Positions 15,337-23,897 of a stretch of DNA of 23,897 bases are shown here, piece after piece (the stretch's first letter is position 1; every line of letters starts with the position of its first letter). A program made the position numbers and the translations under genes. Under the pieces are notes generated by a model. That model was not told the origin of the DNA. It saw only the letters and a list, made by a program, of their open reading frames with translations, and did no database searches. The stretch is from CAYVQE01 sp964633205 (GTDB taxonomy: Bacteria > Myxococcota > B64-G9), in assembly GCA_964633205.1 (NCBI GenBank), contig CAZWFN010000101.1:1-23897 (forward strand), written 5' to 3'.

Positions 15337-18300
15337 TCAGCCCTGCTCGAGGTAGTAGATCTCGTCCCGAATCTCTTCGGCGTCGGGGGCATCCGGGCGC
15401 AGCCGCAGATAACGCCTGAAGGCGGTCAGGGCTTTCTGGTTCAGCCGCAGGGCCTTGTAGGCGAAGCCCAGGTAGTAGTGCGGCATGGGATCGCTCGGAT
15501 CGACGCGGGCTGCCTGCTGGTAGAAGGCGATGGCCTTGTTCTTGTGACCCAGGTTGTCGTGGGCCCGGGCCATCTTGTAGGCCGCGCCCTCGGTCTTGGG
15601 CTTGCGCTTGTAAGCCTGCTGGTACATCTGCAGGGCCTTGCGCGGCTGGCTCTGCTCGCTGTAGGCATCGCCCAGGGCCAGCCACACCGCCACCCGGTTC
15701 GGCTCCTCGCGCACCACCCGCCGGTAGTGACGGATGGCCTCGCTGTACTGGTAGCGGTCCATCAACGAGTCGGCCAGCTTGACCAGCGCGTCGACGTAGT
15801 TCGATTTGATCTCGATGGCCGCCCGGAACTCGTCGGCCGCGTCGCGCACCATCTCGTCGGCCAGGTAGGACAGCCCGATGTGGTAGCGAATCTCGGCCCG
15901 CTGGTCGTCGAGCTCGGCCGCCTGCTTGAACAGGTCGAGCGCCTCGTCGTGCTCGCCCTGCTGCTGGAACATCAGCCCGAGCTGGAAGAATGCCTCGGGG
16001 TTGGTGCTGTCCAGCCCGGCAGCCGATTGGAAGTACTTGATGGCGGTCTGGTTCTGCTCCAGCGCCTTGGCGGCCAGCCCGGAGCGCACGTACAGCCGAT
16101 CGTCCTTGGGTTCGCGGCGGATGGCCTGCTCGAAGGTGGCCAGCGCCTGCTCGTGCTGGCCGGCCAGGTACTGGTTGTAGCCTCGTTCCAGCTCCAGGTC
16201 CGGGTAGCGCGGCGACAGGGTCGCCACCTGGTCGTACTCCTGCTCGGCCTGCTCGTACTGGCCCTTCTGCCGCAAGGTGTTGGCCAGATTGAAATGCGCC
16301 GAGGCCAGCTCGGGATCGAGCTTGATGGCCTCGCGGAACTCGACCTCGGCCAGCCGCCAGTTGCGTTGCTGGTAGTGGACCTCGCCGAGGCCGGTGCGCA
16401 CCACGGCCGACTCGGGGTCGATCCTGTTGGCCTTGGTCAGCTGATCGAGCGCCGCCTTGAGCTTGCCCTGGCTCAAGCGCAGCCGCGCCAGCGCCACCCG
16501 GGCCAACAGATTCTTGGGCGCGATCTCGATCGCCTTGCGGTAGTGCTGCTCGGCCTCGGCCGGCTTCTCCAGATCCTCGCTGATGCGCCCCAGGTAGAAC
16601 AGCGGCCGCGGATCCTCGGGCGCCTGCTTGGCGAGCTTCTGGATGAACATCTTGGCCTTGACGATGTCGCCGTTGCGCCACATGGCGCGGCCCTTGCCCA
16701 GGCGGGCGTCGAGGTTCTTGGCATCGCTCTTCAGCGCCTTGTCGAACAGCTCCTTGGCCTTGCCAAACTCGCCCAGCTCCAGGTAGTAGCTGCCCAGCGC
16801 CGCCTTGAACTCCGCCCGTTCCGGTCGCAGCTCGATGGCGGCGTTGAGATCCTGGACCACCTTGTCGGCCTGGTGGCGCTTCATGTAGAGCTGGGCGCGC
16901 AGGTGGTGGGCCTTGGCCCGCTCGGACGGCGCCAGCACGTCCTTGTGCTTGCCGAAGGCGGTGGCCAGCAGCTTCTCGCCCTGCTCGTGATCGCGCTCGA
17001 CCTCGATGGCGATGCGCGCCATCTCCACCGCCGAGTTGACGTGCTTGGGGTTCTTGTCCAGCGCCTTGGCGTAGAACAAGGCGGCGTTCTCGAAATCGCC
17101 CTGCAGCGACTGCAGGTCGCCCAGGGCATGGTAGGCCTTGGCGTAGTCCGGATCGATCACGGTGGCCCGGTCGAAGTAGGTCGCGGCCTGGCGCCACTGC
17201 TTCTGGTAGGCGGCCGCCCAGCCGGCCAGGTACAGCGCCTCCTTATCGCGGGTGTCCTTGCCCAGCAGGGGCTCGAGTGTCGCCAGCGCCTTTTTGGGAT
17301 CGGTCAGGATGGCCAGGGCGCCCTCGACCTTGCGCCGCTCGGCGCTCTCGGGCGCTTCCTCCTGCAACAGATCCAACACCTCACGGCCGATCTGGACATA
17401 GGCCGGGTTGGCGCCGTAGTTGCGCAGCAGCGCGGCGTAGGCCAGGCCGAGCAGATACATGTCCTCGACCGTGCCGCCGCCGTCGGTGACCTTGGGCCGC
17501 AGCTTCTCGGTCACCGCCATGTAGCCGGCGTAGGTGTCCTGGAAGTAGTGGCCCCGGCTCTGGTGGACCACCGGCGCGGCTTCGCCACCGCCACCGGAAG
17601 CACCGCCGCCACCGCCGCCCGAGTCGCCGAACAACAGGGCGCTGCCGAAAAAACCGTAGCGGGTGAAGCCCAGCGCCAGGCCGGCGACCAGGATCAGGCC
17701 CGCCACCGAGATCAGCACGAAGGTGCCCGCCCCCGGACCGCTCTTCTGACCGCGGCCGGCGGCCGGCGGCTCGGCGAAATCGATGCCCTTGGGGGCCACC
17801 TCGGCCTCGATGTCCACGTCGTCGTCGACCCCCTCGACCGTGCCGGCGGCCGAGCCGCCGACCGGCTCCTCCATCAGCCCGCGGATGACCTCGGCGAACT
17901 CGCCGAAAGCCCCCAGCGGCTTGAAGGTGCGGCCGTCGGTGGAGGCCTCCTCGTTGCCCATCAGCTGGTGCTCGGCCAACATCTTCTTGACCGTGCCCTC
18001 GTCGAAGGGGCCGAACACCTTGCCGCTCTTGCGCTTGATGCGGTAGGCCGTCGTCTGCGCGCCGCCCGCCCCGGCCTCGGCCTCTTCCTCGGCACCGATG
18101 TCGCTGTCGATGAAATCGAATATCTGGCCCTCGGCCCCGGGCGTGGGCGCCGGTCCGGCCGGGGCCGGCGGCACCTCGGGCAGCGAACCGCCGCCGCTCG
18201 GCGGTGGCGACTCGAAAGCGCCCCCCGCCGGCGGCGCCTCGGCCCCCGGCGGACCGCCCACCGGCGGCAGCGACGAGCCACCCGGCGCCCCACCCATCGG

Positions 18301-18660
18301 CGGCAAGGTCGAGCCGCCCGGTTCGCCCCCCACCGGCGGCAACGACGAGCCGCCCGGCGGAGGCGGCAACGGCCCGGGCGCTTGCTGGGGCACCTCGGGT
18401 TGTCCCTGCGGCGGCATGGCCGGCAACTCGGGCTCTTCGGGCAGGTCGAGCTCCAGCGAGTCATCGTCCGCCCCGGCCCCGGCCGCTGCGCCGTCCTCCA
18501 GATCGATGTCGAACAGGTCCCCGGCCGTGTCCATCCCGCCCGGCTGCTGGACGATAAAGGTCGACATGCAGCGCGGACACTTGATCTGCAGCCCCTCGGG
18601 CGGAATCCGCGACTCGTCGATGTTGTACTCGGCCTGGCAGTTCTCGCACTGGACCTTCAT
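15337..18660 (-). CDS. Zinc-ribbon / GYF / transmembrane / TPR protein
   Basis: This 1107-residue protein has a striking domain order. Residues 1-38 are an MJ0042-type zinc ribbon (Cys5, Cys8, Cys28, Cys31). Residues 45-205 are an acidic and Pro/Gly-rich linker with three 12-residue repeats (102-137). Residues 206-262 are a GYF_2-type domain ('VFGPFD' at 215-220, then 'GNEEASTDGRTFKPLG' at 235-250). One membrane helix follows (about 312-333), then a Gly linker and roughly 18 or more TPR repeats to the end. The N-terminus is probably cytoplasmic and the TPR array periplasmic. The ZnR-GYF-TM order resembles GltJ of the Myxococcus gliding machinery, but TPRs replace the TonB part. Its ATG is 2 bp after the regulator's stop, with GGAGTGAG upstream. 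It may be an assembly scaffold; function is not established. Confidence 0.88.
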   Translation of the reverse strand: MKVQCENCQAEYNIDESRIPPEGLQIKCPRCMSTFIVQQPGGMDTAGDLFDIDLEDGAAAGAGADDDSLELDLPEEPELPAMPPQGQPEVPQQAPGPLPPPPGGSSLPPVGGEPGGSTLPPMGGAPGGSSLPPVGGPPGAEAPPAGGAFESPPPSGGGSLPEVPPAPAGPAPTPGAEGQIFDFIDSDIGAEEEAEAGAGGAQTTAYRIKRKSGKVFGPFDEGTVKKMLAEHQLMGNEEASTDGRTFKPLGAFGEFAEVIRGLMEEPVGGSAAGTVEGVDDDVDIEAEVAPKGIDFAEPPAAGRGQKSGPGAGTFVLISVAGLILVAGLALGFTRYGFFGSALLFGDSGGGGGGASGGGGEAAPVVHQSRGHYFQDTYAGYMAVTEKLRPKVTDGGGTVEDMYLLGLAYAALLRNYGANPAYVQIGREVLDLLQEEAPESAERRKVEGALAILTDPKKALATLEPLLGKDTRDKEALYLAGWAAAYQKQWRQAATYFDRATVIDPDYAKAYHALGDLQSLQGDFENAALFYAKALDKNPKHVNSAVEMARIAIEVERDHEQGEKLLATAFGKHKDVLAPSERAKAHHLRAQLYMKRHQADKVVQDLNAAIELRPERAEFKAALGSYYLELGEFGKAKELFDKALKSDAKNLDARLGKGRAMWRNGDIVKAKMFIQKLAKQAPEDPRPLFYLGRISEDLEKPAEAEQHYRKAIEIAPKNLLARVALARLRLSQGKLKAALDQLTKANRIDPESAVVRTGLGEVHYQQRNWRLAEVEFREAIKLDPELASAHFNLANTLRQKGQYEQAEQEYDQVATLSPRYPDLELERGYNQYLAGQHEQALATFEQAIRREPKDDRLYVRSGLAAKALEQNQTAIKYFQSAAGLDSTNPEAFFQLGLMFQQQGEHDEALDLFKQAAELDDQRAEIRYHIGLSYLADEMVRDAADEFRAAIEIKSNYVDALVKLADSLMDRYQYSEAIRHYRRVVREEPNRVAVWLALGDAYSEQSQPRKALQMYQQAYKRKPKTEGAAYKMARAHDNLGHKNKAIAFYQQAARVDPSDPMPHYYLGFAYKALRLNQKALTAFRRYLRLRPDAPDAEEIRDEIYYLEQG
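18250..18357 (-). repeat. Three 36-bp tandem coding repeats in the Pro/Gly linker
   Basis: Three consecutive units encode PGGS(S/T)LPP(V/M)GG(E/A/P), residues 102-137 of the TPR protein. The Pro-Pro-Gly character fits ligands of GYF domains, and a GYF-type domain follows in the same chain, so an intramolecular contact is possible. Confidence 0.85.
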
Positions 18661-18662
18661 GC

Positions 18663-19532
18663 TCACTCCACCGTTCCATCCAGCGCAGCGCGCGGCTGCG
18701 GATTGCGGTTGAACTCGAATCGCAGCTTCAGCTCGAGATAACGCTGCAGCGGACTGTGCAGCCCGCGGCCTTCGGCCAGGGGCTCGGGCAAGCGCAGGCG
18801 TTTGGCGATGACGCGCTCGGCCAGCACCTCCACCTCGGCCCGATCCAACCCCGCCAGCTCGGCCAGCTCGGCCAACGACAGCGGGTCGAGCCGCCGCTTG
18901 CGTTCGCAGTAGTCGGCGTAGTCCTCCAGCGCCCGCCGGGACGCGATCCACCAGCGGCCATCCGTGCGGCGGCCGAGCACCCCGACCGCCTCGAGCTGCT
19001 GCCGCACGCCATCCACCAGCGACGGCAGCACCCCGGCCCGGCCGGCCAGCAGCCCCACGTCCAGCCCGGCCTCCAGCAGCAAGCGGCCCTGCGCGTCCAG
19101 CTCGGCCCCGGAAGCCAGCTCCAGCAAGGCATTGGCCACCCGGGTGGGCCCGTCGCGGGTCATGCTGCGCACCAGCCGCTCGTCCGCCTCGCGCAGCCGC
19201 TGGCCCAGCCGGTTCAGGATGCGGTGGCTCAGCTCCGGGGTGTCGGCCAGGATCTGGCCGAAGGTCTCGGCGTCGATCGCCACCAGCAGCGCATCGCGGT
19301 CGACCACCGCGGTGACGCTGCGCGTGGTGGGCAACAGGCCCAGCTCACCGAAGAACTCGCCCGGCTCGAGCACCGCCAGGCAGACGTCTTCATCGTCGAC
19401 CCGCTTCAGGATGCGCACCCGGCCCTGGCAGATGACGTACATCTGCCGCGAGGGCTCCCCCTCGCGGAAGACCACCTCCTCGCGCGCGAAGCGGCGGCCG
19501 TGCCTGCCTACCACTGCCTGTGATAGCTCCAT
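18663..19532 (-). CDS. Crp/Fnr-type cyclic-nucleotide-binding regulator
   Basis: This 289-residue protein starts with a cyclic-nucleotide-binding beta-barrel (about 10-120). Its phosphate-binding cassette 'FFGELGLLPTTRSVTAV' (60-76) retains the Glu and Arg needed to hold a cyclic nucleotide. A dimer helix (about 98-125) follows, then a winged helix-turn-helix of Crp type (about 150-205: 'LLAGRAGVLPSLVDGVRQQL', then the wing 'RTDGRWWI'). A second, smaller helical segment with an HTH look ('LSLAELAELAGLDRAEVEVL', 218-237) extends the C-terminus beyond usual Crp length. The start follows AGGGTGAG. Its stop is 2 bp before the TPR gene, which suggests that it is co-transcribed with that gene and may control it. 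The bound ligand and target sites are unknown. Confidence 0.82.
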   Translation of the reverse strand: MELSQAVVGRHGRRFAREEVVFREGEPSRQMYVICQGRVRILKRVDDEDVCLAVLEPGEFFGELGLLPTTRSVTAVVDRDALLVAIDAETFGQILADTPELSHRILNRLGQRLREADERLVRSMTRDGPTRVANALLELASGAELDAQGRLLLEAGLDVGLLAGRAGVLPSLVDGVRQQLEAVGVLGRRTDGRWWIASRRALEDYADYCERKRRLDPLSLAELAELAGLDRAEVEVLAERVIAKRLRLPEPLAEGRGLHSPLQRYLELKLRFEFNRNPQPRAALDGTVE

Positions 19533-19564
19533 CTCGACTCACCCTGGCAGAAGACCGGCCACCG

Positions 19565-19593
19565 ATCAAACCACAACCGCCGCCCGCGGTCAA
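19565..19593 (-). promoter_or_regulatory. Candidate promoter for the regulator-TPR(-serS) transcript
   Basis: On the minus strand, TTGACC (19593-19588) and TTTGAT (19570-19565) are 17 bases apart. The predicted start near 19558 is about 26 bases before the ATG at 19532. Confidence 0.5.
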
Positions 19594-19617
19594 GCCATCC
19601 CCCTCGATTTGAACGGC

Positions 19618-19664
19618 TTTTGTCGCCGGCGGGCAATCGCCGGGTCCGGCCGCGGGCGACAAAA
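19618..19664. promoter_or_regulatory. 10-bp inverted repeat between the divergent regulator and grpE genes
   Basis: TTTTGTCGCC (19618-19627) and GGCGACAAAA (19655-19664) are exact inverted copies, with a 27-base GC-rich loop that itself contains GGCG/CGCC (19628-19641). The repeat lies between the two predicted divergent promoters and just before the grpE -35. It could be an operator for either direction or a hairpin. It is not a CIRCE element, which has the TTAGCACTC/GAGTGCTAA sequence and a 9-base spacer. Confidence 0.5.
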
Positions 19665-19667
19665 ACC

Positions 19668-19697
19668 TTGCGCCGCCGCGGCCCGCTGAACTAGTCT
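19668..19697 (+). promoter_or_regulatory. Candidate promoter for grpE-dnaK-dnaJ-like operon
   Basis: TTGCGC (19668-19673), 18 bases, then TAGTCT (19692-19697). The -10 is identical to that proposed for tolB. The -35 is weak, and I see no clear sigma32-type heat-shock promoter. Confidence 0.4.
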
Positions 19698-19731
19698 TTT
19701 ATGTTCGAGTGCACCAGCAGTGGGGAGTCCG

Positions 19732-20553
19732 ATGGGCAAAGACGACGAGCGCGGATACCAGGCCGAAATCCCGGAGGATGCCCTGGCCGAGGCGCTGCAA
19801 AGCGTCGAGAAATATGGCCAAGGCGAGCGCCAGCCCCAGGCCGGGCCGCCGGCGGACGGCGGCGGAGACGGCGGAGAAGACGCCGGGGAGACCGTGGTCG
19901 AGGTCGAGGTCGAGCCCGAGCCGGAGGGCGACGCGCCCGCCGAGGCCATGCTGGCGCAGCTGCGCTCCGATGTGGACAAGGCGCGCGGCGAGGCGGCAGC
20001 GGCGCAGGAGAAGATGCTGCGGGTGGCGGCCGAGGCCGACAACCTGCGCAAGCGCACCATCAAGGAACGCAACGATGCCATCCGCTACGGGCAGGAGAAC
20101 CTGTTGCGCGACATCTTGCCGGTGATCGACAATCTCGAACGATCGCTGGCCCATCTGCCGCCCGGCGGCCAGAACGAGGCCCTCGATGCACTGCGGCAGG
20201 GTGTGGAGATGGTGCTCAAGCAGTTTCTGGGCGTGCTCGACAAGTACGATGTGCGCCCCTTCGACTCGATCGGCCAAGACTTCGATCCCAAGCGGCACGA
20301 GGCCTTGAGCCGGCAGGAGACCGACGCGGCCGCGCCGGGCACGGTGCTGAGCGAGGCCCACCGCGGCTATCTGCTGCACGACCGCCTGCTGCGCCCAGCC
20401 CTGGTCACGGTGGCCTGCGCGGCCAGCGGCGGCGATGCCGAGGCTGCGCCGGGCTGTGCCGAGGCGGCCGAGTCGGGCGCTGGCGCGGATGGAGATGAGC
20501 AGGCAGCGGGGGCGAGCGATGGGCCGGCCGAACGGTCCGGCGAGCAAGACTGA
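19732..20553 (+). CDS. grpE: GrpE nucleotide exchange factor with extended tails
   Basis: This 273-residue protein is GrpE, the cofactor that removes ADP from DnaK. The long helix (about 70-125) and 'LLRDILPVIDNLERSL' (124-139) are family hallmarks. The C-terminal beta domain shows 'FDPKRHEALSRQET' (184-197) and 'GTVLSEAHRGYLLHDRLLRP' (203-222). The N-terminal 70 residues are acidic and probably disordered. After the beta domain there is an unusual Ala/Gly/Asp/Glu-rich tail (about 228-273) that most GrpE proteins lack. The ATG at 19732 has GGGGAG five bases upstream and is preferred over the GTG at 19720. It is the first gene of a grpE-dnaK-dnaJ-like series; hrcA is not adjacent. Confidence 0.94.
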   Translation: MGKDDERGYQAEIPEDALAEALQSVEKYGQGERQPQAGPPADGGGDGGEDAGETVVEVEVEPEPEGDAPAEAMLAQLRSDVDKARGEAAAAQEKMLRVAAEADNLRKRTIKERNDAIRYGQENLLRDILPVIDNLERSLAHLPPGGQNEALDALRQGVEMVLKQFLGVLDKYDVRPFDSIGQDFDPKRHEALSRQETDAAAPGTVLSEAHRGYLLHDRLLRPALVTVACAASGGDAEAAPGCAEAAESGAGADGDEQAAGASDGPAERSGEQD

Positions 20554-20610
20554 TCAGGGCTGATATTGATGATGGGGCACTGCAAGGGGTGAGAAGGGGA
20601 GGCTGGCCAG

Positions 20611-22434
<1,824 letters not shown>

Positions 22435-22467
22435 GCGGGCCGATGGCTGTGGCCGGCGGCTGAACCG

Positions 22468-23619
22468 ATGAAGGCCGAGCCCCCGGTCGAGGATCCGCAC
22501 CGGCTGCTGGGCGTGGCCGCCGGCGCCAGCCTGGACGAGATCAAGCGCGCCTACCGCCGCCGCGCCCACGAGCTGCACCCGGACCGCAACCCCGACCGCC
22601 GGGACGCAGCCGCCGCCTTCGCCCGGCTGGCCGAGGCCTACCGCCGGCTGACCGCCGGGGCCAGCCCACCGCCGCTGGACGACGGAACCGCCGCCGGGGC
22701 CGCCGCTGCCCGGGCTGCGGCTGGAGCTGCGGCCGGAGCCGCCGGCAGCGGGGGCGCTGGCAGCGGGGCCGCCGGAACCGGAGGCTCCGGCAGCGGGGCC
22801 GCCGGAACCAAGGGCGCTGGCAGCGGGACCGCGGGCACCACCGCCGGCAGCGGGGCCGCCGGCAGCGGGGGCGGGCTGGGCGGCCGGCTGCGCCGCTGGC
22901 TGGGCGCCAGCGAGCCGCCGCCGGAGCGTGGCGAGGATCTGTTCACCCGGGTGAGGGTCGAGCTGCGCGACATCGTCCAGGCCAGCCGCTTGCGGCTGCG
23001 GCTGCCCTCCAGCCGGGCCTGTGTGCGCTGCGCCGGCAGCGGCCGGGACGCTGACCCGGACGGCGGCCCCTGCCCGGCCTGCGGCGGCAGCGGCCGCGAG
23101 GCGGCCAGCCAGCAGGTCGAGATCCGGGTGCCGCCCGGCGCGGCCGACGGCGATCGGCTGCAGCTGGCCGGCCAGGGCGAGCCCGGCCTGCGCGGCGGCA
23201 AGCCCGGCGATCTGATCGTGGAGCTGTCCCTCCGGCCCCACCCACAGCTGGCCCGCCGCGGCCAGCAGCTGCACTGCCGGCTGCCGCTGCCGCTGCCGAT
23301 CGCCATCGGCGGCGGCCGGGTGACGCTGCCCGGCCCGCTGGGCCCGCTGCCGCTCGACATCCCGGCCGGCACCCGCAACGGCGCCGAGCTGCGCCTGGCC
23401 GGCCAGGGCCTGCCGCCGCCGGGCGGCGGACCCCGCGGCGACCTGCTGGCCACCGTGGCCGTGGAGCTGCCCCGCGCGCTCGACACCGCCCAACGCCAGC
23501 GCCTGCTGGCCGCCCTGGGCGACCTGGACGCCGCCGACTACCCCGAAAGCCGAAGCTTCCGCCAGAGCACAACCGCTGCGGCCCCGGAAACCAAGGGCCG
23601 GGGCGGCGACGAATCGTGA
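22468..23619 (+). CDS. Atypical DnaJ-like co-chaperone with half a zinc finger
   Basis: This 383-residue protein starts with a J-domain (about 8-63) carrying the HPD motif (37-39) that stimulates DnaK ATPase activity. The usual Gly/Phe region is replaced by a Gly/Ala/Ser-rich segment (about 72-137) with 10-residue repeats. The cysteine-rich region has only two CxxCxGxG motifs (CVRCAGSG at 185-192 and CPACGGSG at 202-209) instead of four, enough for one zinc site. The two C-terminal substrate-binding domains follow, including 'VEIRVPPGAADGDRLQLAGQ' (217-236) and 'LDIPAGTRNGAELRLAGQGL' (296-315). Position after dnaK supports a dedicated partner role. It may not be the main DnaJ, so no symbol is given. 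The ribosome site is weak. Confidence 0.88.
   Translation: MKAEPPVEDPHRLLGVAAGASLDEIKRAYRRRAHELHPDRNPDRRDAAAAFARLAEAYRRLTAGASPPPLDDGTAAGAAAARAAAGAAAGAAGSGGAGSGAAGTGGSGSGAAGTKGAGSGTAGTTAGSGAAGSGGGLGGRLRRWLGASEPPPERGEDLFTRVRVELRDIVQASRLRLRLPSSRACVRCAGSGRDADPDGGPCPACGGSGREAASQQVEIRVPPGAADGDRLQLAGQGEPGLRGGKPGDLIVELSLRPHPQLARRGQQLHCRLPLPLPIAIGGGRVTLPGPLGPLPLDIPAGTRNGAELRLAGQGLPPPGGGPRGDLLATVAVELPRALDTAQRQRLLAALGDLDAADYPESRSFRQSTTAAAPETKGRGGDES
22750..22839 (+). repeat. Three 30-bp tandem coding repeats in the dnaJ-like gene
   Basis: Three 30-base units encode about GGAGSGAAGT, GGSGSGAAGT and KGAGSGTAGT (residues 95-124), with partial copies on each side. This low-complexity linker stands where DnaJ normally has its Gly/Phe region; no Phe occurs in it. 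Confidence 0.85.
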
Positions 23620-23897
23620 AGTAACCAGGTACCCATTCAAGCCACCCGTCTCTCCGCGCCTTCCGGCATGGGAGAGCAGCCCCGGTTGATCACTCGGCCG
23701 GGATCCAGAACAGGACGCGGGCGTCTTGGACTGGTTGCAAGCTGGAAAGGATCGGCTGCAGGTTGGAGTCCTTTTGGTTGCAAGCGCGGTCGGATGGGCC
23801 ATGATGGGTCCTGGCCGCGGTGGCCGAGCGGGAGAGAGGAGAGATTGGGATGCAGGGGTCTGCTGGTCTGGGGGGTCGGGTGGTGGGGCTGGGGGGA
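23620..23897. other. Downstream non-coding stretch, G-rich at the window end
   Basis: I see no convincing gene, tRNA or strong terminator after the dnaJ-like stop. A 10-base direct repeat GGTTGCAAGC occurs at 23733-23742 and 23776-23785. A weak CTCTCC/GGAGAG pair lies at 23650-23676. From about 23855 the plus strand becomes a series of G-runs (GGGG, GGGGGG, GGG, GGGG, GGGGGG), which could form a G-quadruplex or be a low-quality assembly edge. Confidence 0.4.

Noticed and set aside
23819..23860. Possible tRNA-Ser-like 5' end (GGTGGCCGAGCGG)
   Set aside because: The rest does not fold: no acceptor partner, anticodon arm or T-loop (GGTTCGAAT-type) follows in the G-rich tract.

Overview
This is a 23.9 kb, very GC-rich window, almost fully coding, in the style of a Myxococcota or other deltaproteobacterial-type genome. 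That placement is an inference. It rests on the GC-driven codon use, long spurious antisense frames, Cys-rich EGF-type and Ig-repeat lipoproteins, and a zinc-ribbon + GYF + TPR membrane protein of a type I associate with myxobacteria. No rRNA, tRNA, CRISPR array, transposase or phage gene was recognised.

Layout. (1) 1-3814: intergenic DNA with a perfect hairpin (13-45) and a 194-bp structured repeat (copy 1, 129-322), then two minus-strand secreted lipoprotein genes: an EGF-like protein and a large Ig/invasin-like protein with Ca-binding loops. (2) 4056-8436: a Tol-Pal envelope locus on the plus strand (tolQ, tolR, a TolA/TonB-like protein, tolB, pal), with copy 2 of the repeat (6075-6268) between the TonB-like gene and tolB. 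tolB has its own promoter. (3) 12551-8457, minus strand: a quinone-reductase-like dehydrogenase, a six-hairpin glycosidase-like lipoprotein and a stand-alone ADP-forming acyl-CoA synthetase beta-type ATP-grasp protein, tightly packed. (4) 12689-14031, plus strand: a diacylglycerol-kinase-family protein and a DUF192 protein with overlapping stop and start codons. (5) 19532-14001, minus strand: a Crp-type cyclic-nucleotide-binding regulator, a 1107-residue zinc-ribbon/GYF/TM/TPR protein, and serS. (6) 19732-23619, plus strand: grpE, dnaK and an atypical dnaJ-like gene, divergent from the regulator. The last 278 bases hold no recognisable gene.

Most notable observation: the two 194-bp elements (129-322 and 6075-6268) are exactly equal in length, inverted relative to each other, and differ at about 17 positions by hand alignment. 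Eleven of those differences fall in the two arms of one 14-bp stem. There, five base pairs have changed on both sides so that pairing is kept; a sixth double change lies in the outer terminal stem. Both copies sit immediately downstream of a gene, in that gene's reading direction. This pattern suggests a structured RNA or folded-DNA element. I do not recognise its family.

Other points worth attention are a GltJ-like domain order in the TPR protein, a DnaJ with only two of the four CxxCxGxG motifs, and a DnaK that ends at its lid with no flexible tail.
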